A stretch of 64,000 bases of DNA from Catonia carolina (taxonomy: Eukaryota; Arthropoda; Insecta; Hemiptera; Achilidae). The DNA lies in NCBI GenBank assembly GCA_035578175.1, contig JAQMRL010000001.1, positions 434,892,045 through 434,956,044 on the forward strand, given 5' to 3'. The notes beneath the pieces are model-generated. The model was not told the origin of the DNA. It was given only the letters and a program-made list of their open reading frames with translations, and did no database searches. Position numbers and translations under genes: made by a program. Positions 1 to 10,629 of the stretch are shown here, piece by piece (within the stretch, counting starts at the first letter, position 1; every line of letters begins with the position of its first letter).

Positions 1-661
1 TAACATTTTTTTCAAGTACAACGTAGCAAGTACCCGTTAGCTTTTTATCCTACTCCAAATTCTTTTGATCACTAAAAAATGTTAACTGACAAGAGAATGA
101 AGGTGATTTAGATAACTGTAAACCTTCCGTCACTCCGCATAATTACGCACACTTTAGATGACATTTTTGTTAATACAAAAAACATCGTATTTAAGTTAAC
201 ATAATTAAATAAATATTGTAGTCTATGTATAACACCATTGTACGTTACGATAAAAAATTTACTTAAATTAAATTTAAGACTACAAAAAAACAAACCGAAT
301 TTTAATAAAACTGGATTAACATGCTTTATTGTTTCCTACCGACATAAATAACATTTTTATAAATTAAAAATTAAACCAAAATTATCAAAAAAATCTCGTT
401 TTTAAAAGAATTAAGTACCAAATCCTGAAAAAAATTTAATATTTAATGGAATTGTTTACAATCATAACAAAAGGATAAAAAACAATCGGAGAAATCAGGT
501 CAAAGTCAAGGTAAATTTAGTTAAGCTAGTTTAAAGCAACACGTTGTCTTAAAAACCCGATTAAGTCCAGCTAAAATTCATTATAAAACAAAAAGTTAAA
601 TCATCGCAATTACTGACATAATTAAAAAATACAGCAAACAACATAAGACAATATTGTGGTT
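1..661. other. AT-rich stretch without recognised features
   Basis: No coding region, repeat family member or RNA gene was recognised here. The sequence is strongly AT-rich and the only longer open frame (108-293, minus) is short and of low complexity. Confidence 0.6.
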
Positions 662-851
662 AGGTCATCAGTCGAAAGGCTGGTTTGAACCTCTAAAGAC
701 TTTACTAAGTAAAATGAAGAGTGAGGTGGTTTACAATTGCCTTCCTCACCGAGTGGAAAAGTATGCTTAACAACATTCCAGGCCTTCCGAAAAAGCATCT
801 ACTTTCCACCCCGCAAATGACACCTTCACTTCATTCACCACAGGGTCTGGC
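662..851 (+). repeat. Repeat H copy 1, left half
   Basis: This segment matches other H copies (30757, 58828 and, inverted, 12115 and 33376). It includes the blocks GGCTGGTTTGAACCTCTA, ACTTCATTCACCACAGGGT and the end GTCTGGC. The repeat stops abruptly at 851 where a LINE is inserted, and resumes at 2444. Confidence 0.85.
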
Positions 852-2443
852 TTTTTTTTTTATTTTACGGCCACAAAGGACCACTTAAGTTCAATCTTTC
901 AACGTCTAGCTCTTTCAGATGTTCCACCAAAACGCCCCCGCAGTTGTCGCTCCCGTACTTCTCCTCTTCTTCGCCAATAATTCTTCAATGTTTCGGATCT
1001 TCTCAGTCTCTCAGCGTCCGAAATCACCATGGCTTTCCTGACCCTCATTTGTTCCCTAAATTTAACCGATCGCTGTTTGTATGTACTGTAGCTCCCTGAC
1101 TTAGTTTTGAGGTCAGCTATTGTGATGGTTAGTTCCTCCATATCCTTTTTGACTTCCTTTATCCAGTTTGGTGTCATCTTCTTTTGCCAGAAAAACTCAG
1201 TCATCCTTCTTAGTAATCTTGTATCCTCCATTCTCAATATATGTCCCAGGAAGGATATCCTTTTTTTCCTGATGATACTGGTTAAAGGCTCAATTGTTTC
1301 ATATACTTCCTTGTTTGGTACAATATAGAAACTACCATCTTGAAGGGACCATTTTCCAATACATCTTCTTGCTATTTGCCTCTCCACTTTCTCGATTTTG
1401 TCCTTTTCGCCTATTCTTGTTGGACCAAACAGGGTTTCACTCGCATACAGGACTTCAGGAAGTATCACGGTATTGTAGTGTCTTAATTTTGTGTTGATGG
1501 ACATACATTTCTTATTGTAAGTATTCCTAGTGGTTATGGCGGATTTGATTAATTTATTTGTTCTTTCCTTCCAGTTAATTTTTTCTTTAATGTTGTGCGT
1601 TATTGTTTCACCCAGGTATTTGAAACTTCTAACTAATTCCACGTTTTTATTGTTAATTCTGACGTTGTCTACACACAGGGGATCTCGAACCATTATTTTT
1701 GTTTTTTCATAAGATATTTTTAGTCCTATTTTCCCAGCGTATTTCTCTATAGTTTCAACCTGTGTCCTGGCTTCTTCTATGCTTTTGGATAATAGTGCTA
1801 AATCGTCGGCAAAACCGAGGCAGTTAACTTTTATCTCTCTTCCAACTTTGATATAAGCTTTATTTTCCTTGTTCCACTGGCGCATAATATACTCCAATGC
1901 GCAGTTGAAGAGAAGTGGGGATAGTCCATCCCCCTGCCTCAGTCCTGTTTTAACTTCGAATGGCCCCGATATTTCACTCCTGAATTTTACTTTCGATTTT
2001 GTTTCAGTCAGGGTTAATTCAATCATTTTAACCAATTTAGGGTGTAAGCCAAAGTTCCTCAATATTTTCATTAGGGATTCCCTGTGTATACAATCATAAG
2101 CCTTTTTGAAGTCAATGAAGGTCATGACTAGCTGTTTATCTCTAATTTTAAAGTAATCTATTATCAATTTCAGGGTTAAAATTTGGTCAGGACAGCCTCT
2201 CCATGGTCTAAACCCTCCTTGATACTCCCCTAGCTCTTTATCCAGCTGATCTTTAATCCTATTGTAGATGATTCTGGATAGAATTTTATACGTGCAGTCG
2301 AGGAGAGAAATTCCCCTGTAATTATCCGGATTAGTTTTATCTCCTTTCTTGTGTATCGGATGAATGATTGCTACTTTCCATACTGAGGGGAGTTGCTCGT
2401 TTTCCCACATTTCTACAAGTTCTTTGTGTAGATTCTTTAGCTT
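852..2443 (-). mobile_element. 5'-truncated non-LTR retrotransposon (LINE) inserted in repeat H
   Basis: The element lies on the minus strand. Its 3' end is an A-rich tail (the T-run at 852-860) and its 5' end at about 2443 falls inside the reverse transcriptase region, so the 5' UTR, any ORF1 and the endonuclease are missing. Both flanks are repeat H: H normally reads GTCTGGCTGTATAATGAAAT, and here the LINE separates GTCTGGC from TATAATAAAATTC. No clear target-site duplication is visible; if anything one or two bases of H are lost. That is unusual for target-primed insertion, and a diverged duplication is also possible. Confidence 0.88.
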
Positions 2444-2458
2444 TATAATAAAATTCAT
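899..2458 (-). pseudogene. LINE reverse transcriptase ORF, N-terminally truncated, start supplied by repeat H
   Basis: The 519-residue frame encodes the polymerase part of a non-LTR retrotransposon, which copies the element RNA into DNA at a nicked target. Visible motifs are YQGGFRPWRGCPDQ (about 79-92), the block with the first catalytic aspartate FIDFKKAYD (114-122), GLRQGDGLSPLLFN (172-185) and the catalytic box FADD (216-219). The C-terminal domain contains RKKRISFLGHILRMEDTRLL. The first five residues (MNFII) are read from repeat H, because other H copies contain the same ATG and codons. The apparent start is therefore accidental. No endonuclease is present and a full LINE ORF2 would be roughly twice as long, so this copy is probably dead although its frame is uninterrupted. 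The clade was not assigned. Related decayed C-termini lie at 7525-7660 and 27580-27955. Confidence 0.9.
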
Positions 2459-2515
2459 TACTCTCAGAGGAGATAACTTTGATTAGTGTCTTTTACACCT
2501 CGAATCTAAGACGCA
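2444..2515 (+). repeat. Repeat H copy 1, right half
   Basis: This continues H after the LINE with AATTCATTACTCTCAGAGGA and ATTAGTGTCTTTTACACCTC, as in the copies near 58990 and 30960. Similarity fades at about 2515. Confidence 0.8.
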
Positions 2516-2778
2516 GCTTATTTTGGTAGTAAAAATTTTGGAAAAAATAGAATCCAGAAAAATCATAAAAATCTTATTTCTAATATAAAGTGAAATTTTA
2601 TTACTTGAAATGGGCAATGAAACAGAATTAAATGAAACACGATACTGATGGAAATAATAACTTTCTTGAATTCATTTTTTTGATTGAGTACCAAATAAGA
2701 AGGAAGTTTGTTTCCATTAGCTGTTATGTATAACATAACTGTTATTCCCAATTTCTCGTACCCAGTAGTTTTCTATAG

Positions 2779-2912
2779 TAGTCTACTTATTATTTTATTG
2801 AGTGATGATGCCTACATAAGCCTTGGGCTTGTGCGTAGGTAATGATATGTGGTGATTTACAGATGAAAAAATGCCAGACCTGACCGGGAATCGAACACGG
2901 GACCCCGGCATT
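2779..2912 (-). repeat. SINE family G, truncated copy
   Basis: The segment is nearly identical to 51966-52137. On the minus strand it carries a tRNA-like B box (GTTCGATTCCCGG; here one base differs) followed by a body ending in TTGAGTGATGATG read inverted. The 5' tRNA-like head is cut off at about 2912. Confidence 0.75.
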
Positions 2913-3057
2913 GTACTTCTTTGGCACCTTTCATTTCGACCGTGTAGTTTCTATAAGCATATGGAATGGACTGGAGTTTCGTCTGTGTTACCTATAAGAT
3001 CAAGAGTGTAGATATTTTCAGTTCGTAAGTTAATAACAAGGTGCTGGAAATTATTAA

Positions 3058-3190
3058 TGTCTGATTAGTGTCTTTTACACCTCTGCCTCTTCTATTATTA
3101 AATGCTACAGTCATTTTATAGGCTGACCATATGATAAAAACTATTTTTTGTAGCCCTGAAACTAGCATATTGCCTTTTATGGGCAAAAGC
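3058..3190 (+). repeat. Repeat H remnant
   Basis: Only the right-hand part of H is present: the block TGATTAGTGTCTTTTACACC, then a TCTTCTATTATTAAATGCT-like block, the GGCTGACCATATGATAA block and a TTTATGGGCAAAAG end. Confidence 0.7.
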
Positions 3191-3539
3191 AAATGTTAAG
3201 AAAAAAATCTAAAATGAAAGAAAAAACTAATTCGATTTTGACGTCCACTTCAACCGCAGCTACATACTAAAATACCCAACGTTTAGAAGACTGTTTCGCA
3301 TAATTTTATATTGGACAACACTTACTTTTCTAAATCAACCTGAACTCCTAAAAATATGTTTCACCAAATGATTTTTACTCCAATAAATTCAGCTCGACAA
3401 AGGCTCCTTTAGAGACTGCAAGTAATTTAAATGTTTCCGTTAGAGAGGATAATGGCCTGTAAAGGCATGATAATCATAATATAGTAAGGGTGAATCATAA
3501 AAAAATATTATGGATGTGATATCTAGTACGAACAGGACA

Positions 3540-3905
3540 TAGATGTCAAAGAGAAATTGCCAGGTTCCAGAATATCTGTGGAACAATACGAGTACATCGG
3601 GCTCAAAAACTAAAGGGAGGATAGATACACGTCTGAGATTCTATGAACTGTTAGTCGTCCTTACTTTTTGTTGTTTACTTGTGAAATATGGACAGATTCT
3701 AAAACCAGCAGATAACAAAACCCAAGTAGCTGAAATGAAGTTTGTAAGAAGTATTACAACAGACGTACACTGCTGGAAAAGATTCAGAACGTTACAATAC
3801 GGGAGAGGAACTGGGAGTTCCGGTCATAAGTGAGGAAATTAATGGTCATAAGAGAAGGCGGTGGTGTAAACAAATTGGTAGGATGAGTTTTGACAGTTTT
3901 CCTAT
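3540..3905 (+). pseudogene. Decayed LINE C-terminal fragment
   Basis: A 96-codon frame (3543-3833) contains DTRLRFYELLVV and NKTQVAEMKFVRSI. These resemble the region after the reverse transcriptase core of insect LINEs, where the usual pattern is a TRLRFYEVLAVP...LYGSE block followed by VAEMKFLR. A second frame from about 3798 continues with EELGVPVISEEINGHKRRRW, so there is at least one frameshift. No catalytic motif remains. Confidence rests on the VAEMKF pattern and the downstream continuation. Confidence 0.6.
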
Positions 3906-4040
3906 GTTGACAGTTCAGTATTAGCCAGGTGGCATACGAGATTTTGGTAAACTTCTCAGAAGATCGGTACCAAATCGAATTCTTGGAATAAGAAGATTGT
4001 TTTACAGTGATTAATATTGTGAGAAGACTAACAGATTTAA

Positions 4041-4764
4041 GGTGAGACTGTCCATGGTTTTGACTGAAAATTTCCATTTTCGGTGTTTTATATTTTTCAG
4101 TACTTCAGGCCTAGATCTACCACAAAGACGTTAAATTACGTAAAAAAATTATTTTAATGGAAAAATTAAGTATTTAGCAGGTTTACCCAGCAAAATTATC
4201 ATGTTACCAAGAACGGATACTTTTCGTAATTTTATACTTCACGTTTTAGTGTAAAGGGAATTTCAGTTTTTTTAAATATTTGCATACTGTTTGTAATATT
4301 CTCAAAACTGTTGGTTCAGTTTTCTAACCAACTGTTGTTGGAAAATTCGCATGTTTGTGTACATTTTGGGCCTTTTTGTTTTTTGTCTGTTCCCGGAATT
4401 TTAATTTTTAACATTTAGGTACATTTTTCTCGGAAACCATTAAAACTACCATGTAGAAATATTTACCAGTTATTATTCTTGTACAAGCACATACACTGGC
4501 ATTTTTATGACTTCCTCAGATGGTCCTAAAATTAGTAATATGCAAAAAGACGTAGAAAGAAATATGTAAAAATTCTATGTTATTCGTTATTGTATTTTTA
4601 ATTTTATGGTCCTACAGATTAAATTGAAAAAATTCCAGGAGCTAGAGAAACTCAACATCGATATGTGTGTAAAGTTTCACTTTCTTATCTTTAACCAATT
4701 CTATGAAAAATGAACCTAAAAACTGCAAATTTAACATTGGCGGGATACAAAGTACAGTCTCACC
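4041..4764 (+). mobile_element. DNA element family B, copy 1 (TTAA-flanked MITE)
   Basis: The left end reads GGTGAGACTGT and the right end ACAGTCTCACC, perfect terminal inverted repeats. They are flanked by TTAA (4037-4040) and TTAC (4765-4768), a TTAA duplication with one substitution. The interior is collinear with B2 and B3 and shows no coding capacity. TTAA targeting is typical of the piggyBac superfamily, but the ends do not begin with CCC, so superfamily membership is only inferred. Confidence 0.8.
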
Positions 4765-4768
4765 TTAC

Positions 4769-5524
4769 GGAAGCCTTTTGTTCGATCATGATCTAGAATT
4801 GCCAAAACCAAAACCAATCATGTGACGTGTACGATAGAAACAAGCTGCAAAACTATTTTAATACAGTTACTATAAAAATGGGGCAAAAATAAAAAAAAAC
4901 TCAATTTGAAAACGAAAGGTTCCGTGTTCGATTACCGGTTAGGATCAGTACAATTTTTAATCCTAAAAACTCTTAATGGTATTTCATTAACCACCTACTT
5001 CGCTAATAATTCATGTAGTTTATGCGACATGAGATACGTATAATATTGTACTTCATACTTAATACTATACGTTATACTTCATCTAAAAAAAATATATACC
5101 GTTTCTTTTCTGGAATACCTCACTTAGTACTTTTTTAAATATTTAAAATTCCAGAATCCGACATTGTTGAGGAAAAACAGCACTTAAAGTTTTAAATAAG
5201 ACCAAATTCATTGAAAAAAAATCTATATTTTAATCTTACAAGATTATTCAAACTTGATAAATGCGGCCAGCACAAAACTGATGGTTTTTTTTAGAACTAG
5301 TTGGGCGTACAGAGAGCAATAAAAACCGAAAATATTTTAGGCACTTGTCTAAAATATTTTTAATAAGGGTAACGTGGAGAAAAATATTTGAGACATATTT
5401 TTTTAAGAAACAGAGGACATTTAAAAAAATAAACAAAAGGACAAAATTAAAAGAAATTACATTCATGTAAAACACTTGTTTTAAATACCTAAATATTTTA
5501 TATATTTAAATAATATGAAATTAT

Positions 5525-5573
<49 letters not shown>

Positions 5574-6265
5574 CGTGGATTTAATGCCGTTTTAATGTCA
5601 TATTGTATTACAATATTTCAAAAATTTAATTTATTTTTAAACTACGCTTAAAAAATAATAACGTGAATAATTCACTAGTTTAAAATTTGCTGATTTCCTT
5701 ATTAAATATTCTTCCACGAGTTTTTAGATAACGAAAACATGCGTAATGTTCAAAAATATTTCAAAAAATTAATTTAAAAATTTTAGAAAACAATAAAAAA
5801 ATTACACTTGATCTTATTTTACTTAAATATACAGTTTTTTTCTGAAGAAGTTATTTTAGATTATCAATAAATGTAATAAATAACAGGCCTACAAGTCTGT
5901 ATGGTTAAACTGGTCAGTAAATTTAAATATTTAATTAAAAGTCAATTCGCTTTTTTTATTTGTCACTGCTTTTTGTATAATTTATATTAAATTTAAATAC
6001 ATAAATACTACGCATACCTAACGGGTATAATTGAAATCAAAGTGTCCAGAATGGCGGACCAATGCATTGGGTAACTAAATTAATTTAAGAAGATATGTTT
6101 TCAAATATGCAAACGAAATACTTAAAAGTATTACTACCTCGTTTATCCAGATATCTGGATATCCGAATCATTGTGGATCGTAAAAATTTTTATTCACAGT
6201 AAATCGAGATATCTTTCAATAAAATTAATGTAAATTAAATGAAGTCAATAAATTTAATCAATCCA
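4769..6265. other. AT-rich stretch with a B-box-like scrap
   Basis: No gene is recognised. GTTCCGTGTTCGATTACCGG at about 4919 resembles the B-box part of a tRNA-derived SINE and may be a very old remnant. A TA microsatellite is listed separately. Confidence 0.5.
5528..5572. repeat. (TA)n microsatellite
   Basis: About 22 uninterrupted TA units. Confidence 0.97.
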
Positions 6266-6492
6266 AAAAAAGTAAAATAGAATATCTGGGTCATATTGTG
6301 CGTGGACCAAGAGATGAAATGCTTCGCTTGATATTACCAGGCAAGATTCAGGGGAAGAGAGATGTGGGAAGAAGACGAATTTCTTGGTTGAACAATCTTC
6401 GCGACTGGTTTCGTTGTACCTCAGCGGAGCTGGTGTCCAAAGACCGAATAGCCATCACGATTGCCAACCTCCGGTCGGAGAGGGCACGTTAA
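6266..6492 (+). pseudogene. LINE C-terminal fragment, (GAA)n-tailed group
   Basis: The frame starting upstream of the ATG at 6298 reads KSKIEYLGHIVRG, then GRRRISWLNNLRDWFRC and ITIANLRSERAR before the stop. This matches the C-terminus of the elements at 29343-30060, 36124-36897 and 18035-18319. The tail AAGAAGAAGAAATAAA after the stop is the short GAA-type 3' end of this group. Only the last ~75 codons remain, so this is a heavily 5'-truncated insertion. Confidence 0.82.
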
Positions 6493-6512
6493 GAAGAAGA
6501 AATAAATTTTTT

Positions 6513-6745
6513 TTTTTTTAAGCTTTTATTTGCTATCGGGAACTGTACATGATTGACAACTAACCAATTTGATAGCTGCTTTTCGCTGTATTTCTGAACT
6601 GGCATGAGTTTGAACAGGGACTCCCAGTAGAATTTGTTCATGAATGGCTGTCAGCTGGTCACCATACAAAGTCGCTTGCCCAACCGGTGTTACTTAACAA
6701 ATAATAGCGACTTTCTACCAGCTGACTGATTGGGCTGGCCCGGAG
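6513..6745 (-). repeat. Element D copy 1
   Basis: On the minus strand this matches 47810-48001: CAGCTGGTCACC-type and TGTTCAAACTCATGCC blocks, ending in a TTCCCGATAGCAAATAAAAG block and an A-tail (the T-run at 6509-6519). The part beyond about 6705 also resembles 21925-22035. Confidence 0.7.
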
Positions 6746-6800
6746 ACCATGAAATCAATTTAAATTAAAGTTTAAATTTAATTTAAATTGATTCATCATT

Positions 6801-6966
6801 CCGCATTGGCGCAGTTGGTAACGTGCTCGCCTCTCATCATGCGGTCTTGGGTTCGAATCCCATTCAGGCACGGCATATTTTCATACGTAACAAAATCATT
6901 TCATCCTTCACCGTCTGCATTAGCAGTAATTGCAGAACAGTCGGACGTTAAACAAAAAAAAAAAAA
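6801..6966 (+). repeat. tRNA-derived SINE family E, copy 1
   Basis: The head CCGCATTGGCGCAGTTGGTA holds an A-box-like element and GGGTTCGAATCCC is a consensus B box. The body contains GGCACGGCATATTTTCATAC and TAATTGCAGAACAGTCGGAC, with an A-tail. Seven copies occur in the window. Confidence 0.88.
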
Positions 6967-7524
6967 TCTATCAACAAAAATTCCTACAGGTTACTTCGTA
7001 TATTAATAAACAAACCCGGGTAAGGAAATTGGAATATAAAAATAAAAACCAGAAAAAAGTTCTCATTTTACCCAATACCTAAAGAAAAATTTATATTTAT
7101 ACAAAAAAAAAACTAATATTTGTTTAACGGTAAATTTAATAACAAGTTTCGATAACCACAATTTCAAGCTGATTAACAAATTTTTATGGAAGTTTAAAAC
7201 ATCAAGAAATACTTTAAAATATCAGAAAACATGACCAGATAAAATTCAAAACTAATTAAACGAAGTAAATAATGCAGATCAATTTTATGTTACTTACTTC
7301 GAACATGAGAAACTGAATGCATCGTTGTAGTCTATATAATAAGACACAACAAAGTATATTTTGACCTCAGTTTTATAAATGAATATTTTCTAGTTTCTAC
7401 AAATAATAGAAGTACCTATTTGAAATACAAAAAAATTAATTTATTAGTTTAAGGCAAAACGACCCAATTTTCACCTTAGTCGTCCCTCAATTATAAAAAC
7501 AAAGGTTTTTATTGTAAGGGTAAC
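6967..7524. other. AT-rich stretch without recognised features
   Basis: No family member or credible coding region was seen. Confidence 0.55.
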
Positions 7525-7660
7525 GAAAATCGTGTATTCCGACGAAGAACGCCAGAAGAGATCAGAAAGATTGAATGATTACTGGAGAAGAATCAAAGAA
7601 AGACACATTAGGAAATATACTTCCAAAATTGACTTCCAAAAAACACGACCAAAATTGAAA
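7525..7660 (+). pseudogene. LINE C-terminal scrap
   Basis: One frame reads KIVYSDEERQKRSERLNDYW and then RRIKERHIRK. It aligns with MVISDAERLRRSETLKNYWR near the end of the LINE at 899-2458. Only about 40 codons remain and no start or stop context survives. B2 begins immediately downstream. Confidence 0.68.
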
Positions 7661-7919
7661 TAGGATGTTTCTTCTTTAAGGGGAGACTGTATGATGGTTT
7701 TCACTGAAAATTTTGATTTTCTGTTTTTTATGTTTTTCAATAGATTAGACCTAGATCTACCAAAAAAACATTACGTTTTACGACAAAATTATTTTTATGA
7801 AAAAAATTAAGTTTTTATCAGGTTTAGGCTACCCTTAAAATTAACAAGTCGCCAAGAAAAAATATTTTTCGTATTTTTATATTGTTTGTTTTAGTGGAAA
7901 AAAAAAATTATTTTTTTTT

Positions 7920-8062
7920 ACTTCCTCTTGCCTATATGAATATATAGGAAGGAAAGTATTGTTTTCGTGTCGATTTTTCGAAATCGGGTTTTCACCGGAT
8001 CTATACGTTTTCAGACCCCCTGAACCCAAAAAACATGTTTTTAGCGATTGGTCTGTGTGTGT

Positions 8063-8123
<61 letters not shown>

Positions 8124-8902
8124 CAAAATATCTCAAGAACGGAACATCGTACGAACTTTAAACTTAAAACTTAAGTTGCATACCACTACCGGACCCGACA
8201 CAAACATTTTCATCAAAATCGGTCAACCGGAAGTGGGAGTTTATTCGTATAATTTTTCACTTTTTTGCAATTTTCTCAAAAACTGGTCCTACGATTTTTT
8301 TCAAAATCGCCTGGTTTACTCAATTTTTTATTCTCTACAAGATAGGGTAGGTGTCATGTTTGCTGAAATTCTGGGTGAGGCTGTTTTCACGTAAAAACAT
8401 AGTTTTTTTAAGATTACGGCTTTAATATGCATTTTAGCGCACAAATTTATATAATAAAAGTTGTAGAGAATTTAAAAACCTACAACTTTTATTTCAAACA
8501 TTTTTTTGTATAACGCTTAGTTTAGCGGTAATTTGCGATTTTCTGTTTTTTTCTCACGAAAACGTGAGAAAAATCGATTTTTTTAACATTTCGGCCTTAG
8601 TATGCATTTTACGACAAAAGTGTATATAATTAAATTTATAGAAAATTAAAAGATCTACAACTTTTATTTAAAGCATTTTTCTCTACAGAGCCTAGTTTAG
8701 AGAGAAAGAGTGATTTTCCGTATTTCTAAGCCAAACTGAGTACGATTTTCATTTTGCGTCTTTCACTCATGATTAAAATAAGGTTATGTTTTTGAGGTTA
8801 GTTATGTTGTTTATTTCTAATGTTTTATTACTAATGTTAAGGTTTATTGTTAATAATTTGCACTGGCAAGAGAAAGTTGTGAGTGTTTCACACCAGATTT
8901 TT
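7920..8902 (+). mobile_element. Repeat A copy 1 (HINE/Helentron-like candidate)
   Basis: A full-length copy with start ACTTCCTCTTGCC, terminal hairpin CCTATATGAATATATAGG, a long TG tract, two internal hairpin modules, an inverted copy of the start (GGCAAGAGAAAGT) and the end TGTTTCACACCAGATTTTT. It sits in a T-rich site inside B2. The open frames crossing the TG tract (7959-8174 and 8035-8394) are not conserved and are not regarded as genes. Confidence 0.85.
8052..8120. repeat. (TG)n microsatellite inside repeat A1
   Basis: TG repeat with one TC interruption. Other A copies have shorter or differently interrupted tracts at the same position. Confidence 0.97.
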
Positions 8903-9358
8903 AAATAGTCAGTCTGCTTCACTATTTTTAATATTCTCCGCTGTTAGTGCAGCTTTCTAACCAACTGTTGATGGAAAATTAAATTTGTGTACATTTTGTT
9001 TTTATTTGTGCCTTTTCCCGTAAATTTAGATTTTTAACACTTAGGTACGTTTTTCTCAGAAACCATTAATTTAACCTACCAGGCTGAAATGTTTACCAGT
9101 TAATTATCATGTGCATGCACATTCACCGACATTATGTTTACTTCCTCGGGTGCTTAAAAAAATTAGTAACATGCAAAAAAACGTAGAAACAAATTGTAAA
9201 AATTTTTATGTTATTCGTTATTCTTTTAAAAACTTTATGGTCCAACAGATTAAATTAAAAAAATATCAGTAGCTAAAACCACCCTACAACTATTATTGTG
9301 TAAAGGTTCATTTTTGTAACTTTCACCAATCCTATGAAAAATGTACCTAAAAATAGAA

Positions 9359-9680
9359 GACCCACCGGGTTGGTCTAGAGGTAAAGTCGTCGCCAAAATC
9401 AGCTGTTTAACAGCTGATTTTCGGAGACGAAGGTTCCTGGTTCAAATCCTAGTTAAGGTAGTTACTTTTATATGGATTTGAATACTAGACAGTGGTTACC
9501 AGTGTACTTTGATGGTTGGGGTTCAATTAACCATACTCTCTCAGGAATGGTCGGCCTGGGTCTGTACAAGACTACACCTCATTTACACGCCATACACATC
9601 ATATTCATCTCATTGGGTCATGGGGTTGCTTATTGTTCTAAATTGAACAGATTGCAACGTACACAAATTAGGAATAAAAA
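9359..9680 (+). repeat. tRNA-derived SINE family C, copy 1
   Basis: The head CCACCGGGTTGGTCTAGAGG carries an A-box-like element and GGTTCAAATCC is a consensus B box. A ~200-bp body follows, then an A-rich tail (AATAAAAAAA). The target duplication AAAATAGAA lies at 9350-9358 and 9681-9689; B1 and B3 show the uninterrupted site. RNA polymerase III transcription and LINE-driven insertion are inferred from the family type. Confidence 0.9.
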
Positions 9681-9730
9681 AAAATAGAAAATTTAACATT
9701 GGCGGGATACAAAGTACAGTCTTCCCTTAA

Positions 9731-10629
9731 TGAATTTATGTAGTTCTATGTGGCTTTAAAAAAAGGGTAACGAAACGGGAATACTTGTTGAGATTGAAGA
9801 GAAGTACAGTAGACAAAACTGGAATACTTTCTCAGAGTCACAATAGTACAAGAACATGATGAAAAAAATCATAATTCAATTTGACCAAAAACAAATTTTG
9901 AGACATACTGTACATGAATTAGCCTACAACTGAAAATACACTAATTAATGAATCAGATCATTCGTTGTTTTTAAAAAAGCATAAAACGCTTAATTGGCAA
10001 TTAAGAAGAGTGTAGTTAAAAAACCTACACCAACTAAAATAGAGTAAGTTAACAACCGAATGACGAGTGAAGAATCACTGTAGAGTATAACGACCTTGTT
10101 GACAACAGTCTAGTCCGTTGTTGAAGCCTTGACCTTAAAAAAATGACAGCTGATGCTGAAATCGTCAACAAAAACGGAGTGAGAGTAAAAAACGTTCAAA
10201 ACCTGTTTAAACTGCATTAACATGCACAGATTTCAGTTCTTAAAAATAAATAAATCCTTTAATATTATTTTTCATAACGATTTAGAAATTTAACATTCAT
10301 TGCCTAACGAACGGATAGTTTTATTTATAGAACACTGAACAAAAATAACGGAGCTAATAATTACAAAATGAATAATTAAAGAAAAATAAAATAGGTAAAA
10401 GAAAATGAGTCGTTAAACCACCTGTATAAAAACTTTACGAAACAGTGAACAAATAAGCCGTTACAAAATTTGTTAATCATAAAAAATTAAACGACAATAA
10501 GAAGTTGTTCATTCTATAAAAGAACTACATTCAAGTACGCATACAGTACTTTTTATAAACTGTACAATATTGTAAGAAGGCTTGCAATCAATGTATCTCG
10601 CCAGTTAGCGTGCTAAGAGATTAATTTTT
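9731..10629. other. AT-rich stretch without recognised features
   Basis: No repeat family or convincing coding region was seen. Confidence 0.55.

Larger units (their letters stand above)
7680..9726 (+). mobile_element. DNA element family B, copy 2, with nested A1 and C1
   Basis: The ends GGGGAGACTGT and ACAGTCTTCCC are flanked by intact TTAA on both sides (7676-7679 and 9727-9730). Removing A1 (7920-8902) and C1 (9359-9680 plus one target duplication) leaves an element of about the size of B1 with collinear sequence. B2 is therefore older than both insertions. No coding sequence is seen. Confidence 0.85.

Noticed and set aside
6801..6870. tRNA gene candidates with good A/B-box-like motifs (also 9361, 17269, 26675, 38828, 51990, 55242, 55739)
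   Set aside because: Each is the head of a multi-copy SINE with a common downstream body and A-tail, and none was folded into a full cloverleaf by eye.
7959..8394. Open frames with long Cys-Val runs inside repeat A (also 15420-15674 and 39902-40216)
   Set aside because: They are translations of the TG microsatellite and its flanks, differ among copies, and occur in a non-coding repeat.
9472..9687. MDLNTRQWLPVYFDGWGS-type frame recurring at 28416-28673, 41575-41802 and 45269-45541
   Set aside because: It is the body of SINE C read in one frame; its recurrence comes from the repeat and not from a gene family.
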